Source: Cryobacterium fucosi (GTDB lineage: Bacteria > Actinomycetota > Actinomycetes > Actinomycetales > Microbacteriaceae). Taken from it: DNA of 64,000 bases. The DNA is taken from NCBI RefSeq assembly GCF_004403515.1, contig NZ_SOHH01000087.1, positions 62,001 through 126,000 of the forward strand, in the 5' to 3' direction. Made by a program: the position numbers and the translations under genes. This document shows, piece by piece, positions 35,585 to 45,407 of this stretch; position 1 is the first letter of the stretch, and each line of letters begins with the position of its first letter. The notes under the pieces were generated by a model. The model saw only the letters and a program-made list of their open reading frames with translations, ran no database searches and was not told the DNA's origin.

Positions 35585-36603
35585 CGCCGGCGCAATCGCG
35601 GGTCGGCGATCCACTGGGCCAGGTCGGTGACGACGGTCATCAGGATGTAGCCGACGGCGACGATCATCACGACCCCGATCACCACGGGCACATCGCGCAC
35701 GGTGACGGCGTTCAGCATCGTGCGGCCGAGGCCGGGCCGGGCGAAGATGGTCTCCACCACGACGGCGCCGCTGACCAGGGAACCGAAGGCCCAGCCGGAG
35801 AGGCTGATCGCCGGCAGCGACGCGTGCCGGAGGGCGTGGATCCAGCGCACGCCGCGTTCGCCCTCGCCGCGGGCCCTGGCGGAGAGCACGAACGGCGACT
35901 CGAGCGCGGTGAGCAGGGACTCGCGCATGATCTGGCCGAGGAACCCGGCCAGCGGGATGGCGAGGGTGAGCACGGGCAGCACGAGGCCGGCCGGGCCCGG
36001 CGTGCTGATCGGCGGCAAGGCTCCCAGCCAGACGCTGAACAGCACGATCAGGGCGGTGGCCAGCCAGAAGTGGGGCAGTGCCGCGGCGACGATCTCCAGC
36101 CCCGAACCGAGGTACCAGGCGAAGCGGCCGCCGCGGGTGGACCAGGTGGCGAGCACGAGCGCGAACAACCAGGCGACGACGAGCGCCAGTGCCGCCAGCA
36201 GCAGGGTCCCGCCGAGCTGGCCGACCAGCAGCGGGGTGACATCCTGTTTGAGAGCGTAGGAGCGGCCGAGGTCGCCGCTTGCCAGCCGGCCCAGTTGTGC
36301 CAGGTACTGCACGACGACGGGCTGGTCGAGACCGTACCGGGCCCGCACCGCGGCCAGGGCCTCCGGCGACGTCTGCGAGCCCGGACCGCCCAGGATGGCC
36401 TCGGCCGGGTCGCCAGGGATCAGCCTGATCGCGACGAAGGTGATCGTGGCCACGGCCCAGAGCACGAACACCGCCCCGACCAGGCGGGCGGCGAGCAGGC
36501 CGGGCAGCGTTCGGCGGACAGCGGGCCGCGGGCGTACCCGAACCGGCCGGGCGGAGCGAGGTGCTCCATCCGGCCTCAGCGCGCCTGCCGCGGCGTCGGT
36601 CAC
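35581..36603 (-). CDS. ABC transporter permease, DppB type
   Basis: 340 residues. After a 30-residue basic/proline-rich cytoplasmic head come helix 1 (LVGAVFVLWAVATITFVAIR) and the DppB signature LIPGDPAEAILGGPGS, then five more helices. The EAA loop region reads LSARARGEGERGVRWIHALRHASLP, more degenerate than usual but with the conserved late Leu-Pro. GTG start overlaps the substrate-binding-protein stop codon (GTGA). Forms the channel with the DppC-type subunit. Confidence 0.95.
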   Translation of the reverse strand: MTDAAAGALRPDGAPRSARPVRVRPRPAVRRTLPGLLAARLVGAVFVLWAVATITFVAIRLIPGDPAEAILGGPGSQTSPEALAAVRARYGLDQPVVVQYLAQLGRLASGDLGRSYALKQDVTPLLVGQLGGTLLLAALALVVAWLFALVLATWSTRGGRFAWYLGSGLEIVAAALPHFWLATALIVLFSVWLGALPPISTPGPAGLVLPVLTLAIPLAGFLGQIMRESLLTALESPFVLSARARGEGERGVRWIHALRHASLPAISLSGWAFGSLVSGAVVVETIFARPGLGRTMLNAVTVRDVPVVIGVVMIVAVGYILMTVVTDLAQWIADPRLRRR

Positions 36604-38252
36604 TCGGCGGGCAGCCAGGCGTCGTAGAACGTGGGAGTCGACACGGTCGGCATCGCGCGGGCGCCGGAGACTCGGGAGCTCAACAGGTAGTGGTTCTGCT
36701 GGTCGTAGAGCGGCAGGATGTAGAAGCCCTCCAGCACCTTGTTCTGCACCTCCGTGTACAGGCCGGTGCGCTTGTCGGCATCCGTCACCGCCCCGGCCTC
36801 GGTGAGCAGCGCGTCCACCTCGGGGTCGTTCACCTGCGCGTGGTTGGCGAAGTAGCCGCTGGGGGCGGGGACGATACCGGCGGAGTCGAAGAGGATGCGC
36901 AGCACGTCGGGGCCGACCTTGGTGTACGGGGCGCTGACGGCGTCGTAGCCGTTCTCGCCGAGCGCCGTGTACCAGCTGGAGAGGTCCATCGGGGTGAGCA
37001 CCACCTCGAAGCCGGTCTTCTTCGCTGTCGCCTGGATCTGCTCGAACAAGGACTGCTCGGCGGGGATGGACTGGTTCGTGCTGACCGGGAACTGGACGGT
37101 GAGGCGCGCGCCGTCCTTCATCCGGTAGCCGGCCGAGTCGCGGGCCGTCCAGCCGGCGGAGTCGAGCAGCTTGTCGGCGGCCTTGGCGTCGTAGCCGAAC
37201 AGGTCGGGTCGCTGGGCCGCGGTGGCCTCCACGCTGGAGAGTGCGGAGTATGACCGCTTGGCCGTGCCCTGGAAGAGGCTGGTGACGGCGTCGTCGACGT
37301 TGGCCGAGCGGATGAAGGCCTCCCGCACGATCGGGTCGTCGAACGGCGGCCGGGACGAGTTCAACTCGATCCGGTTCGAGGCGCCCGGCCGGGGCGCGTC
37401 GAGGTGGGTGATCGTGTCGCCTTTCTCCGCCTGCACGATCGTGTCGGGCTGGGCGTTGTCGATCACGTCGGCGTCACCGGCCTGCAGGGCCGCGAACCGC
37501 GATGCAGAGTCGGGGATGAACCGCCAGATGATCCTGGCCAGGTACGCCGGGCCGGTGTGATCCGCGTCGGCGGGCGGCGACGTGTACGCGGGGTTGCGCA
37601 CGAGCACGACCGAGTCCTGCTTCTCCCAGCTCTCGACCTGGAACGGGCCGGTGCCGACCGGGGCCACGCAATTCTCATCCAGGCCACGGGCCAGGCCGGT
37701 CGGGGATTCGATCGCCAGCCAGGGCTGGGTCAGCGATTCGAGGAGGGCGCTGTCCGGTTCGCCCAGGGTGAACCTCACCACGTTTGCCGAGACGGACTCG
37801 GTGCTCGTGACCTTGGCCAGCGCCAGGTAGCCGGTCGAGGAGCCCGTCTTCGGGTCCTGCAGGTGCGCGATGTTGGCCTGCACGGCGGCCGCGTCGAGCG
37901 GTGTCCCATCCGTGAATGTGACGCCGTCCTTGAGGGTGAACTCCCAGGCGAGTCCGTCGGGGCTTACCGTCCAGGACTTGGCCAGCCAGGGGATGATGGC
38001 GCCGTTGCCGTCCCGGGAGACCAGCGACTCCAGGTACTGCGTGCTCACCAGGGCCTGCGGGTAGTTGCCGCCGACGTGCGGGTCGAGGCAGGTGGGCTCG
38101 GCATCGCCGGAGGCGTAGGTGAGGGTGCCGCCCTTCACCGGGGTGGCGCCGTCGCCGGCTCCGGGAGTGGCGGCACACGAGGTGAGCAGGAGGCCGGCGG
38201 CCAGGACGGCCCCGATGGCGGCGGGGCGGTGTGAATGAACCGAGGAACGCAT
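36600..38252 (-). CDS. ABC transporter substrate-binding lipoprotein (family 5)
   Basis: 550 residues. Lipoprotein signal: basic head, hydrophobic AAIGAVLAAGLLL, lipobox LTSC with Cys near residue 26. Mature protein is a DppA/OppA-like binding protein (SBP_bac_5): CLDPHVGGNYPQALVSTQYL, LAKSWTVSPDGLAWEFTLKDGVTFTDG (quoted in two parts: LAKSWTVSPDGL and WEFTLKDGVTFTDG), and FIRSANVDDAV. Ligand could be peptides, nickel-chelates or other small molecules. First gene of the four-gene operon, start ATG at 38252 with AAAGAGA upstream. Divergent from the ileS T-box leader. Confidence 0.94.
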   Translation of the reverse strand: MRSSVHSHRPAAIGAVLAAGLLLTSCAATPGAGDGATPVKGGTLTYASGDAEPTCLDPHVGGNYPQALVSTQYLESLVSRDGNGAIIPWLAKSWTVSPDGLAWEFTLKDGVTFTDGTPLDAAAVQANIAHLQDPKTGSSTGYLALAKVTSTESVSANVVRFTLGEPDSALLESLTQPWLAIESPTGLARGLDENCVAPVGTGPFQVESWEKQDSVVLVRNPAYTSPPADADHTGPAYLARIIWRFIPDSASRFAALQAGDADVIDNAQPDTIVQAEKGDTITHLDAPRPGASNRIELNSSRPPFDDPIVREAFIRSANVDDAVTSLFQGTAKRSYSALSSVEATAAQRPDLFGYDAKAADKLLDSAGWTARDSAGYRMKDGARLTVQFPVSTNQSIPAEQSLFEQIQATAKKTGFEVVLTPMDLSSWYTALGENGYDAVSAPYTKVGPDVLRILFDSAGIVPAPSGYFANHAQVNDPEVDALLTEAGAVTDADKRTGLYTEVQNKVLEGFYILPLYDQQNHYLLSSRVSGARAMPTVSTPTFYDAWLPAE

Positions 38253-38386
38253 GAGGGGGATCTCTTTCCAGGGCAGGGGAACGGCCGAGTGTGCTGGTCG
38301 AGGAGCCGACCCGTGGTGGGCCGCCAGTGTCCCATCGTAAAACATCTGGTGGCGGCCGGGAATTCCACTCGGCGGATGCGGCAGGC

Positions 38387-38392
38387 TAGAAT
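38387..38392 (+). promoter_or_regulatory. Probable -10 element of ileS leader transcript
   Basis: TAGAAT places the transcription start near 38399, just before the T-box stem I. A TTCCAC at 38363-38368 is a poor -35 with 18-base spacing. Confidence 0.5.
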
Positions 38393-38397
38393 CGTCC

Positions 38398-38635
38398 ACG
38401 GATGACTACGATCCGGCCATCACCGGTGAGTCTTCGGAAGAACGGCCCCCCGGGGCCTGGTAGAACCGAACGGGTCGGGCCCGTCACAGCCTCTGAACAA
38501 GCGGTCGCCCGCTCACCCGGGCGGCAAGCGAGGTGGTACCGCGGCGGATCCCTTTCGGAGTCGGCGTCCTCGTGGAACAGGGCAGGCCTGCGTGACGCAG
38601 GAACCAGACAACTGCCCGACTCGTCCAGGAGAAGC
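38398..38635 (+). ncRNA. Translational T-box riboswitch, isoleucine type
   Basis: The leader has the actinobacterial ultrashort stem I layout. The specifier ATC (38419-38421) lies in the loop GGCCATCACCGG, followed by GTGAGTCTTCGGAAGAACGG. The nearly invariant T-box sequence GAGGTGGTACCGCGG is at 38530-38544. The downstream partner GTCCTCGTGG (about 38567-38576) lies before the Shine-Dalgarno AGGAGA at 38627-38632. Uncharged tRNA-Ile would pair at the specifier and T-box and free the ribosome-binding site. No terminator hairpin with a U-tract is present, so control is at translation. The 383 bases between the divergent SBP gene and ileS hold only this element and the promoters. Confidence 0.92.
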
Positions 38636-41600
38636 ATGACGTACCCCAAAGGTCAGCAATCAGGTTCGGCCGACCAGCAGCCCGGCTCCATCGTGCCGTC
38701 ACCGAACTTTCCCCAGCTCGAAACCGAGGTGCTCTCGTTCTGGAAGGACGACGCCACCTTCCAGGCGTCGATCGACAACCGGGAGGGCGCGCCCGAGTGG
38801 GTGTTCTATGACGGCCCACCGTTCGCCAACGGCCTGCCGCACTACGGCCACCTCCTGACCGGGTATGCGAAGGACCTGTTCCCGCGCTTCCAGACCATGC
38901 GCGGCAAGCAGGTGCACCGCCGGTTCGGCTGGGACACCCACGGGCTTCCGGCCGAGCTCGAGGCCGAGCGCGAGCTCGGCATCGTCGACAAGAGTGAGAT
39001 CGAGAAGATGGGCATCGGCGCCTTCAACGCCGTCGCGCGCAGCTCCGTGCTCAAATACACGAAGGTGTGGGAGGAGTACGTCACCCGCCAGGCCCGCTGG
39101 GTCGACTTCGATAACGACTACAAGACCCTCGACATCACCTTCATGGAGTCCGTGATCTGGGCCTTCAAGCGGTTGCACGACAAGGGCCTCGCCTACGAGG
39201 GCTATCGGGTGCTGCCGTACTGCTGGCGCGACCAGACCCCGCTGTCCAACCATGAACTGCGCATGGACGACGACGTCTACAAGATGCGCCAGGACCAGAC
39301 GGTCACGGTCACGTTCCCACTGGTCGGGGCGAAGGCGGAGGCGCTCGGCCTCACCGCCGTGCGCGCCCTCGCCTGGACGACGACCCCGTGGACCCTGCCG
39401 ACCAACCTCGCGCTCGCCGTCGGCCCGCAGATCGTCTACGCCGTCGTGCCGGCCGGACCGAACGGCACCCCGGATGCCACCGTCCTCCGCGAGGAGGCCG
39501 GCAGAGCGGATGCCGCGGCCGAGGTGCTCGGCGCCGAGTACCTGATCGCGATCGACCTCGTCGGCAACTACGCCAAGGACCTCGGTTACGAGTCCGCCGC
39601 GGACGCGACCGCGGCGATCGCCCGCACCGTGCTCGGCGGCGACCTCGAGGGCGTCTCCTACGACCGGCTCTTCGACTACTACGCGGACACCGCGGTGTGG
39701 GGCACCCGGAACGCCTGGACCATCGTCGTGGCGGACTACGTCACCACCGCGGACGGCACCGGGATCGTGCACCAGGCCCCCGCCTACGGCGAAGAGGACC
39801 AGAGGATCTGCGAGGCCGCCGGCATCCCGGTGATCATCTCCCTCGACGACGGCGGGAAGTTCCTGCCCGACGTGCCGGAGGTCGCCGGCCTGCTCTGGTC
39901 AGACGCGAACAAGCCGCTCACCCAACTGATCCGGGCCGAGGGCCGCCTGCTCCGCCAGGCCAGCTACGAGCACTCCTATCCGCACTGCTGGCGTTGCCGC
40001 AACCCCCTCATCTACAAGGCCGTCTCCAGCTGGTTCGTGCGGGTCACCGACTTCCGGGGCCGCATGGAGGTGCTCAACCAGGACATCAACTGGGTTCCGG
40101 AGAACGTCAAGGACGGCCAGTTCGGCAAGTGGATCGGCAACGCCCGCGACTGGTCGATCAGCCGCAACCGCTACTTCGGTTCGCCGATCCCGGTCTGGAA
40201 GAGCGACAACCCCGACTACCCGCGGATCGACGTCTACGGTTCCCTCGACGAACTCGAGGCCGACTTCGGCGTGCGCCCCACCGACCTGCACCGCCCGTAC
40301 ATCGACGAACTCACCCGGCCGAACCCCGACGACCCGACCGGGCAGTCCACCATGCGGCGCATCACGGATGTGCTCGACGTCTGGTTCGACTCCGGCTCGA
40401 TGCCCTTCGCCCAGGTGCACTACCCGTTCGAGAACCGGGACTGGTTCGACAGCCACAACCCGGCCGACTTCATCGTCGAATACATCGGGCAGACCCGCGG
40501 CTGGTTCTACATGCTGCACGTGCTCGGGGCCGCCCTGTTCGACCGCCCGGCCTTCAAGAACGTCGTCAGCCACGGCATCGTGCTCGGCAGCGACGGGCAG
40601 AAGATGTCGAAGTCGCTGCGCAACTACCCCGACGTGAACGAGGTGTTCGACCGGGACGGGTCGGATGCGATGCGCTGGTTCCTGATGAGCTCCTCCGTGC
40701 TGCGCGGCGGCAACCTCATCGTGACGGAGGAAGGCATCCGCGAGGGCGCCCGCCAGGTGATGCTCCCGCTGTGGAGCACCTGGTACTTCTTCTCCCTCTA
40801 CGCCAACGCGTCGGGCGAGAACGGCTACGACGCGAGCTGGCGCACCGACTCCACCGACGTGCTCGACCGCTACCTTCTGGCCAAGACCCGCGCCCTGATC
40901 GTGGACGTCACCGCCGACCTCGAAAACCTGGACAGCACCCTGGCCTCCGCGCGGCTCCGGGACTTCGCCGACGTGCTCACCAACTGGTATGTGCGCCGGT
41001 CCCGCGACCGGTTCTGGGTCGGAGCGACCGGGGTCTCGACAAGCTCGACCACCGGGACGGGCTCGACCATCGGGGTCTCGACAGGCTCGACCACCGGGGT
41101 CTCGACAGGCTCGACCACCGGGACAGGCTCGACCACCGGGGTCTCGACAGGCTCGACCACCGGGCCGGTGGTCGAGCCTGTCGAGACCACACCCGGGTTG
41201 CCCACCGGTCCCGTCGACCACACCGAGGCCTTCGACACCCTGTACACCGTGCTCGAAACCGTCGCCCGGGTGGCCGCGCCGCTTCTTCCGCTCGTCACCG
41301 AGCGCATCTGGCAGGGACTCACCGGCGGGCGAAGCGTGCACCTGGCGGACTGGCCCGACCCGGAGCTCTTCCCCGACGACGACGTGCTCGTCGCCGCCAT
41401 GGACCAGGTGCGCACCATCAGTTCCACCGTGCTCTCCCTGCGCAAGCAGGCCGGGCTGCGCGTGCGCCTGCCGCTGGCGAACCTGACCGTGGTCACCACC
41501 GACACGGCGGCGATGGCACCGTTCGAGGCCATCCTGCGCGACGAGCTCAACGTCAAGAACGTGTCCCTGGTGGAGCTCGCCGCCGGCAGCGCCACCGCCT

Positions 41601-42253
41601 ACGGGGTCACCTCCCGGCTCAACGTCAACGCCCGGGCCGCCGGCCCGCGCCTCGGCAAGCAGGTGCAACAGGTGATCAAGGCCGCCCGCGCCGGCGACTG
41701 GATCGAGACCGACGGCGTCGTCACCGCCGGCGGGATCGAACTCGCCCAGGGGGAGTACGAGCTGGTGCTGCAGGCCGGCGGCCAGACTGCCGGCGCAGGA
41801 CAGGGCGCCGAGTCCGGCGACACGACCGCCCTCGCCCTGCTGCAAGGCGGCGGTTTCGTGCTGCTCGACACGACGACGACGGCCGAGCTCGAGGCCGAGG
41901 GCTTCGCCAGGGACCTGATCCGGGCAGTGCAGGACACCCGCAAGTCCGCCGGATTCGAGGTGAGCGATCGCATCCGCCTCGACCTGGTCTTCTTCGCCGA
42001 CGCGGACGCGGCCACCTTCGCCCTCGCCGTCGGGGTCGATGTGCCGGCCGAAACCCTCACCACCCGCTTCGCCACCCACCGTGCGAGCGACGCCGACGCC
42101 CAGCTGCTGGCGACGACCCTGCCGTCGGAGTGGCTCGGCGACCTGGTCGGTGCGCCGGTCGAACACTACGTGCGCTTCGAAGCGGGGCAGTACGCGAACC
42201 AGGGTGCCGTGCTGGTCGCCGTCGCCAGAGAGAACGGACTCATCCATGTCTAA
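38636..42253 (+). CDS. ileS: Isoleucine-tRNA ligase (type 2) with in-frame repeat insertion
   Basis: 1205 residues, about 100 longer than usual. Class I synthetase of the eukaryote-like, typically mupirocin-insensitive group: HIGH motif as [14 protein letters not shown] near residue 70, editing domain with [17 protein letters not shown] as [13 protein letters not shown] near residue 660. Between [12 protein letters not shown] and [14 protein letters not shown] in the anticodon-binding domain there is a low-complexity stretch of about 53 residues (about 799-851) made of VSTGSTTG units, encoded by the palindromic repeat family. Translation is controlled by the T-box upstream; folC overlaps the 3' end by eight bases. 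Confidence 0.97.
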   Translation: MTYPKGQQSGSADQQPGSIVPSPNFPQLETEVLSFWKDDATFQASIDNREGAPEWVFYDGPPFANGLPHYGHLLTGYAKDLFPRFQTMRGKQVHRRFGWDTHGLPAELEAERELGIVDKSEIEKMGIGAFNAVARSSVLKYTKVWEEYVTRQARWVDFDNDYKTLDITFMESVIWAFKRLHDKGLAYEGYRVLPYCWRDQTPLSNHELRMDDDVYKMRQDQTVTVTFPLVGAKAEALGLTAVRALAWTTTPWTLPTNLALAVGPQIVYAVVPAGPNGTPDATVLREEAGRADAAAEVLGAEYLIAIDLVGNYAKDLGYESAADATAAIARTVLGGDLEGVSYDRLFDYYADTAVWGTRNAWTIVVADYVTTADGTGIVHQAPAYGEEDQRICEAAGIPVIISLDDGGKFLPDVPEVAGLLWSDANKPLTQLIRAEGRLLRQASYEHSYPHCWRCRNPLIYKAVSSWFVRVTDFRGRMEVLNQDINWVPENVKDGQFGKWIGNARDWSISRNRYFGSPIPVWKSDNPDYPRIDVYGSLDELEADFGVRPTDLHRPYIDELTRPNPDDPTGQSTMRRITDVLDVWFDSGSMPFAQVHYPFENRDWFDSHNPADFIVEYIGQTRGWFYMLHVLGAALFDRPAFKNVVSHGIVLGSDGQKMSKSLRNYPDVNEVFDRDGSDAMRWFLMSSSVLRGGNLIVTEEGIREGARQVMLPLWSTWYFFSLYANASGENGYDASWRTDSTDVLDRYLLAKTRALIVDVTADLENLDSTLASARLRDFADVLTNWYVRRSRDRFWVGATGVSTSSTTGTGSTIGVSTGSTTGVSTGSTTGTGSTTGVSTGSTTGPVVEPVETTPGLPTGPVDHTEAFDTLYTVLETVARVAAPLLPLVTERIWQGLTGGRSVHLADWPDPELFPDDDVLVAAMDQVRTISSTVLSLRKQAGLRVRLPLANLTVVTTDTAAMAPFEAILRDELNVKNVSLVELAAGSATAYGVTSRLNVNARAAGPRLGKQVQQVIKAARAGDWIETDGVVTAGGIELAQGEYELVLQAGGQTAGAGQGAESGDTTALALLQGGGFVLLDTTTTAELEAEGFARDLIRAVQDTRKSAGFEVSDRIRLDLVFFADADAATFALAVGVDVPAETLTTRFATHRASDADAQLLATTLPSEWLGDLVGAPVEHYVRFEAGQYANQGAVLVAVARENGLIHV
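41032..41188 (+). repeat. Palindromic repeat array 4, inside ileS
   Basis: Four 24-bp units starting GGTCTCGACA (41032, 41074, 41098, 41140), two 18-bp units (41056, 41122), a three-base spacer and one inverted 22-bp copy (41167-41188). All direct units are multiples of three and encode GVSTGSTT or GTGSTT. The inverted copy encodes PVVEPVET. Confidence 0.96.
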
Positions 42254-43622
42254 GTCCAGCCCCCAAGCCGACGACGCCGGGCGGAGCGCCGGCGACGCCG
42301 TGTTCGCCGCGCTGCTCGCCCGCGTCGGCGAAGGCTCCCCGCGGCCCCGCCTCGAACCGACCAGGCGGGCCCTCGAACTTCTCGGCGACCCGCAGACCGT
42401 GTACCCGATCATCCACATCACCGGTACCAACGGCAAGACCAGCACCAGCCGGATCGCCGAGAGCCTGCTCCGCGCCTACGGTCTGCGCACCGGCCTGCTG
42501 ATCAGCCCGCACCTCGTGCGGCTCAACGAACGCATCGTGATCGACGGTGAGTCGATCGACGACGAGGCCCTCGCCGCGAACTGGGACGACATCGCCCCGT
42601 ACCTGCGGATGGTCGACGACGAACTCACCGCCGCCGGCGACGAACCGCTGACCTTCTTCGAGGCGCTCACTGTTCTCGCGTTCGCCTGCTTCGCCGACGC
42701 CCCCGTCGACGTCGCGGTGATCGAGGTAGGGATGGGCGGCGAGTGGGACTCCACGAACGTCGCCGACGGGCAGGTCGCCGTGATCACGCCGATCGCGCTG
42801 GACCACACGAGACGCCTCGGCGACACCATCGCGGAGATCGCCCGCACCAAGTCCGGGATCATCAAGCCCGCGGCATCCGTCGTCACGGCGAAGCAGGCCG
42901 AGCCGGCGCAGGCCGAGCTCGAACGCGCCGTCGAACTGACCGAGTCGACCCTGGCCAGTGAGGGCGAGGACTTCGCCCTGCTCGCCAGCCAGGTCGCCGT
43001 CGGCGGGCAGCTCATCTCGGTGCGCGGCCTCGCCGGCACCTACCCGGACCTGTTCCTGCCGCTCTACGGAACCCACCAGGCGCAGAACGCGGCTGTCGCG
43101 ATCGCCGCCGTGGAATCGTTCCTCGGCGCCGGCAGCCAGGAACTGGCCTACGACCTCGTCGAGGAAGGCCTCGCCTCCGCCACCTCGCCCGGGCGGCTGC
43201 AGTTGGTCGGCATCGACCCGACCGTGCTGGTGGATGCCGCGCACAACCCGCACGGCGCGGCCGCCCTGGCCGCGGCGCTGGTCGCCTACTTCGACTTCGA
43301 CGAGATCGTCGCCGTGGTCGGCATCCTCGCCGACAAGGATGCCGCCGGGATCATCGCTGCGCTCGAGCCCGTCGTCGCCCGCTTCCACGTCACCGCGTCG
43401 CATTCCGAGCGGGCCATCCCCGTCGACGACCTCGCCGACCTGGTGGCGCGCACGGCCGGGGATGACTCCACCATCCGGTTCGACGACCTCGCCCAGGCCC
43501 TCGAATCCGCCAGGGACTGGGCCGAGGAGTCCCCGCGGCGCGCGGTCATCGTCACCGGCTCGATCACCCTCGTCGGCGAGGCGATCGCCCTGGCCGACGC
43601 GCGGGAATGGCTGAAGAAGTGA
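42246..43622 (+). CDS. folC: Dihydrofolate synthase / folylpolyglutamate synthase
   Basis: 458 residues, Mur-ligase fold. Adds glutamate to dihydropteroate and to folates. P-loop [18 protein letters not shown] near residue 60, omega-like loop [13 protein letters not shown], and central [14 protein letters not shown] containing the catalytic Glu and the metal-binding region. C-terminal domain with [20 protein letters not shown] at 42246 overlaps the end of ileS by eight bases, so translation is coupled to isoleucine-tRNA status through the ileS leader (inference). Confidence 0.96.
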   Translation: MSKSSPQADDAGRSAGDAVFAALLARVGEGSPRPRLEPTRRALELLGDPQTVYPIIHITGTNGKTSTSRIAESLLRAYGLRTGLLISPHLVRLNERIVIDGESIDDEALAANWDDIAPYLRMVDDELTAAGDEPLTFFEALTVLAFACFADAPVDVAVIEVGMGGEWDSTNVADGQVAVITPIALDHTRRLGDTIAEIARTKSGIIKPAASVVTAKQAEPAQAELERAVELTESTLASEGEDFALLASQVAVGGQLISVRGLAGTYPDLFLPLYGTHQAQNAAVAIAAVESFLGAGSQELAYDLVEEGLASATSPGRLQLVGIDPTVLVDAAHNPHGAAALAAALVAYFDFDEIVAVVGILADKDAAGIIAALEPVVARFHVTASHSERAIPVDDLADLVARTAGDDSTIRFDDLAQALESARDWAEESPRRAVIVTGSITLVGEAIALADAREWLKK

Positions 43623-43957
43623 GCCAACGCTCGGTGAAACGGTCCCTGGCCTCGATCGTGCTGGGCTTCGAGATCGTCGTCGTCCTCCTCGCCGCGCTGG
43701 TCATCTTCGGGCTCGGCGCCCTGCCGGCCTGGCTCGCGCTCGGCGGGGGAGCGTTGCTCTGCCTGGCGATGGTCGCGGTCATCGGACTGCTCGGCCCGGG
43801 CTGGTCGTACTACGCCGGCTGGGGCATTCAGGCCATCGTCCTCGCCACCGGATTCCTCAACCCCACGATGTTTTTCGTTGGCGCAATGTTTGCCGCCATG
43901 TGGACGTACTGCATGGTCGTCGGCACCAGAATAGACAACCAGAAGGAGAGCTCATGA
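43607..43957 (+). CDS. DUF4233 membrane protein
   Basis: 116 residues with four hydrophobic segments (about 14-36, 41-62, 66-85 and 88-106). N-terminal RSVKRSLASIVLGFEIVVV is characteristic of DUF4233, found next to folC and ndk throughout actinobacteria. Role unknown. Two starts are possible: ATG at 43607, overlapping folC by 16 bases, or GTG at 43619 giving a GTGA overlap. Its stop codon overlaps the ndk start (ATGA). Confidence 0.9.
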   Translation: MAEEVSQRSVKRSLASIVLGFEIVVVLLAALVIFGLGALPAWLALGGGALLCLAMVAVIGLLGPGWSYYAGWGIQAIVLATGFLNPTMFFVGAMFAAMWTYCMVVGTRIDNQKESS

Positions 43958-44376
43958 GCACCCAGATCGAAGAAACCCTTGTATTGGTCAAGCCGGATGG
44001 CGTCGCCCGCAACCTGTCCGGCGAGATCCTGCGCCGGATCGAGGCGAAGGGCTACTCCCTCGTCGACGTGAAGCTGGTCGAACCCGACCGGTCGCTGCTC
44101 GTGGAGCACTACGCCGAACACGAGGGCAAGCCGTTCTTCGAGCCCCTCGTCGAGTTCATGGAAAGCGGCGCCATCCTCGCGCTCCGGATCGCCGGCGAAC
44201 GCGTGATCGACGGCTTCCGCGCCCTCGCCGGAACGACCGACCCGACGACAGCGGCACCCGGCACCATCCGCGGCGACCTCGGCCGCGACTGGGGCGGAAA
44301 GGTGCAGCAGAACCTCGTGCACGGCTCCGACTCGGCCGAGTCCGCCGCCCGCGAGCTGGCCCTCTGGTTCGACTGA
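43954..44376 (+). CDS. ndk: Nucleoside diphosphate kinase
   Basis: 140 residues, the usual size. Transfers the gamma-phosphate of ATP to nucleoside diphosphates. N-terminal ETLVLVKPDGVARNL with the conserved Lys, ATP-site Arg residues in GTIRGDLGRD, and catalytic His in NLVHGSDS near the C-terminus. ATG overlaps the DUF4233 stop codon and has AAGGAGAG upstream, so it can also be translated on its own. Last gene of the ileS-folC-DUF4233-ndk chain. Confidence 0.97.
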   Translation: MSTQIEETLVLVKPDGVARNLSGEILRRIEAKGYSLVDVKLVEPDRSLLVEHYAEHEGKPFFEPLVEFMESGAILALRIAGERVIDGFRALAGTTDPTTAAPGTIRGDLGRDWGGKVQQNLVHGSDSAESAARELALWFD

Positions 44377-44480
44377 ACGTTCGGCGCTACTCCAGGTCTG
44401 AGGCCTGCTCGCCCTCCGTGCTGCGGCTCGGTTCGCCGCCGTATTGCCCGCGCGGGGTGGCGGCGGGTGCTGCCCCAGGC

Positions 44481-44517
44481 GAGGCAGGGCAGCGGTGGTG
44501 AGGCAGGGCAGCGGTGG
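44481..44517. repeat. 19-bp direct repeat, two copies
   Basis: GAGGCAGGGCAGCGGTGGT at 44481-44499 is repeated directly at 44500-44517 (last base differs) between ndk and the VKOR gene, just beyond the VKOR stop codon. Confidence 0.8.
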
Positions 44518-44529
44518 AGGGGGAGCGGG

Positions 44530-45129
44530 CTAGAGGCGGTGCAGGAAGTCCATCTGCACCTGGGCGATGGTCGCGGCCACCAGGTAGAAGCCGATCGTGA
44601 TCACGACGATCCAGGAATAGGCTCCGGCGGCGAAGCGGCGCACCGCGGCGGATGCCGGCAGGTTCCCCTCCCTGAGGTTGTGCAGCGTGACCGCGAGGAA
44701 GACCGGAATGGTCACGACCCAGGTCACCATGCACCACGGGCAGAGCACGTCCAGCACGAAGAAGCTCTGGCCCATCAGCCAGACCACCAGCGCGATCGCG
44801 CCGGTCACGCCCACGTTGAGGCCGATCCAGAACCAGCGGGCGAACCGGGCCCCGGCGAGGATGCCGGCCCCGATCGCGATCACGACGCTCCAGCCCACGA
44901 GGCCGATCAGCGGGTTCGGGAAGCCGAAGATGGCGCCCTGCCACGAGCCCAGGTTGGTGCTGCAGCCCACGAGCACGCTGAAGTTGCAGGACAGCTGGGC
45001 CTGGGGATCCTCGAGGATGTGGAACTTGTCGAGGGTGAGCAGGAAGGCCGCGATCAGGGCGATCACACCGCCGACGACAAGGAAGATGGCGAGCCCAACG
45101 GGGCGCTTGGACGTCTCGGGCTGTGGCAC
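44530..45129 (-). CDS. Vitamin K epoxide reductase (VKOR) family protein
   Basis: 199 residues, GTG start. Membrane quinone reductase that reoxidises DsbA-like proteins during disulfide formation outside the cytoplasm. Five hydrophobic segments. The active-site CxxC is in DVLCPWCMVTWVV and the loop Cys pair is seen in LSCNFSVLVGCSTNLGSW. No thioredoxin or DsbA fusion and no DsbA gene nearby, so its partner is encoded elsewhere. Divergent from rne. Leaderless promoter (CATAAT six bases before the start). Confidence 0.93.
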   Translation of the reverse strand: MPQPETSKRPVGLAIFLVVGGVIALIAAFLLTLDKFHILEDPQAQLSCNFSVLVGCSTNLGSWQGAIFGFPNPLIGLVGWSVVIAIGAGILAGARFARWFWIGLNVGVTGAIALVVWLMGQSFFVLDVLCPWCMVTWVVTIPVFLAVTLHNLREGNLPASAAVRRFAAGAYSWIVVITIGFYLVAATIAQVQMDFLHRL

Positions 45130-45135
45130 CCTCGG

Positions 45136-45141
45136 ATTATG
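45136..45141 (-). promoter_or_regulatory. -10 element, leaderless VKOR gene
   Basis: CATAAT on the minus strand ends six bases before the GTG at 45129. Confidence 0.5.
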
Positions 45142-45173
45142 TCATGCGCCTCGCGTGTGATCCTGAGAATGCA

Positions 45174-45182
45174 TGCGATAAT
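45174..45182 (+). promoter_or_regulatory. Extended -10 promoter of rne
   Basis: TGCGATAAT fits an extended -10 (TGN + GATAAT). Transcription would start near 45189, leaving a leader of about 220 bases. No good -35. Confidence 0.5.
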
Positions 45183-45189
45183 CAAGGAA

Positions 45190-45407
45190 GTCGCTTGAGC
45201 CGCGCTCAAGCTGATGCCAGAGAAGGCCTAATGGGCGGCGAAAGCCCAGATTCATTGGTCCCACGACCAAAGGTATTAGCAATCAGAGCCAGGAGCCGGT
45301 TGCGAACGAAGAGGATTTCCGAGGCTTGTGCGCAAGCAGAAGCCTCGCACGAGAGTAGCCGGATGGGTGGCGCGGTCGCCCAAAACCGGTCAAGGAGCGC
45401 ACCAGTG
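45190..45407 (+). promoter_or_regulatory. Long 5' leader of rne
   Basis: About 220 untranslated bases. RNase E in other bacteria autoregulates through cleavage of a long leader. The segment contains short complementary runs (GGTCCCACGACC at about 45258-45269 is a compact hairpin). Autoregulation here is inference. Confidence 0.35.

Noticed and set aside
38402-38635. 78-codon N-terminal extension of IleRS from an upstream ATG
   Set aside because: The stretch is the T-box leader; the family N-terminus and the AGGAGA site fix the start at 38636.
39899-42445. Long minus-strand open frame opposite ileS and folC
   Set aside because: Shadow of the plus-strand genes; composition is Gly/Val/Glu-rich without motifs.
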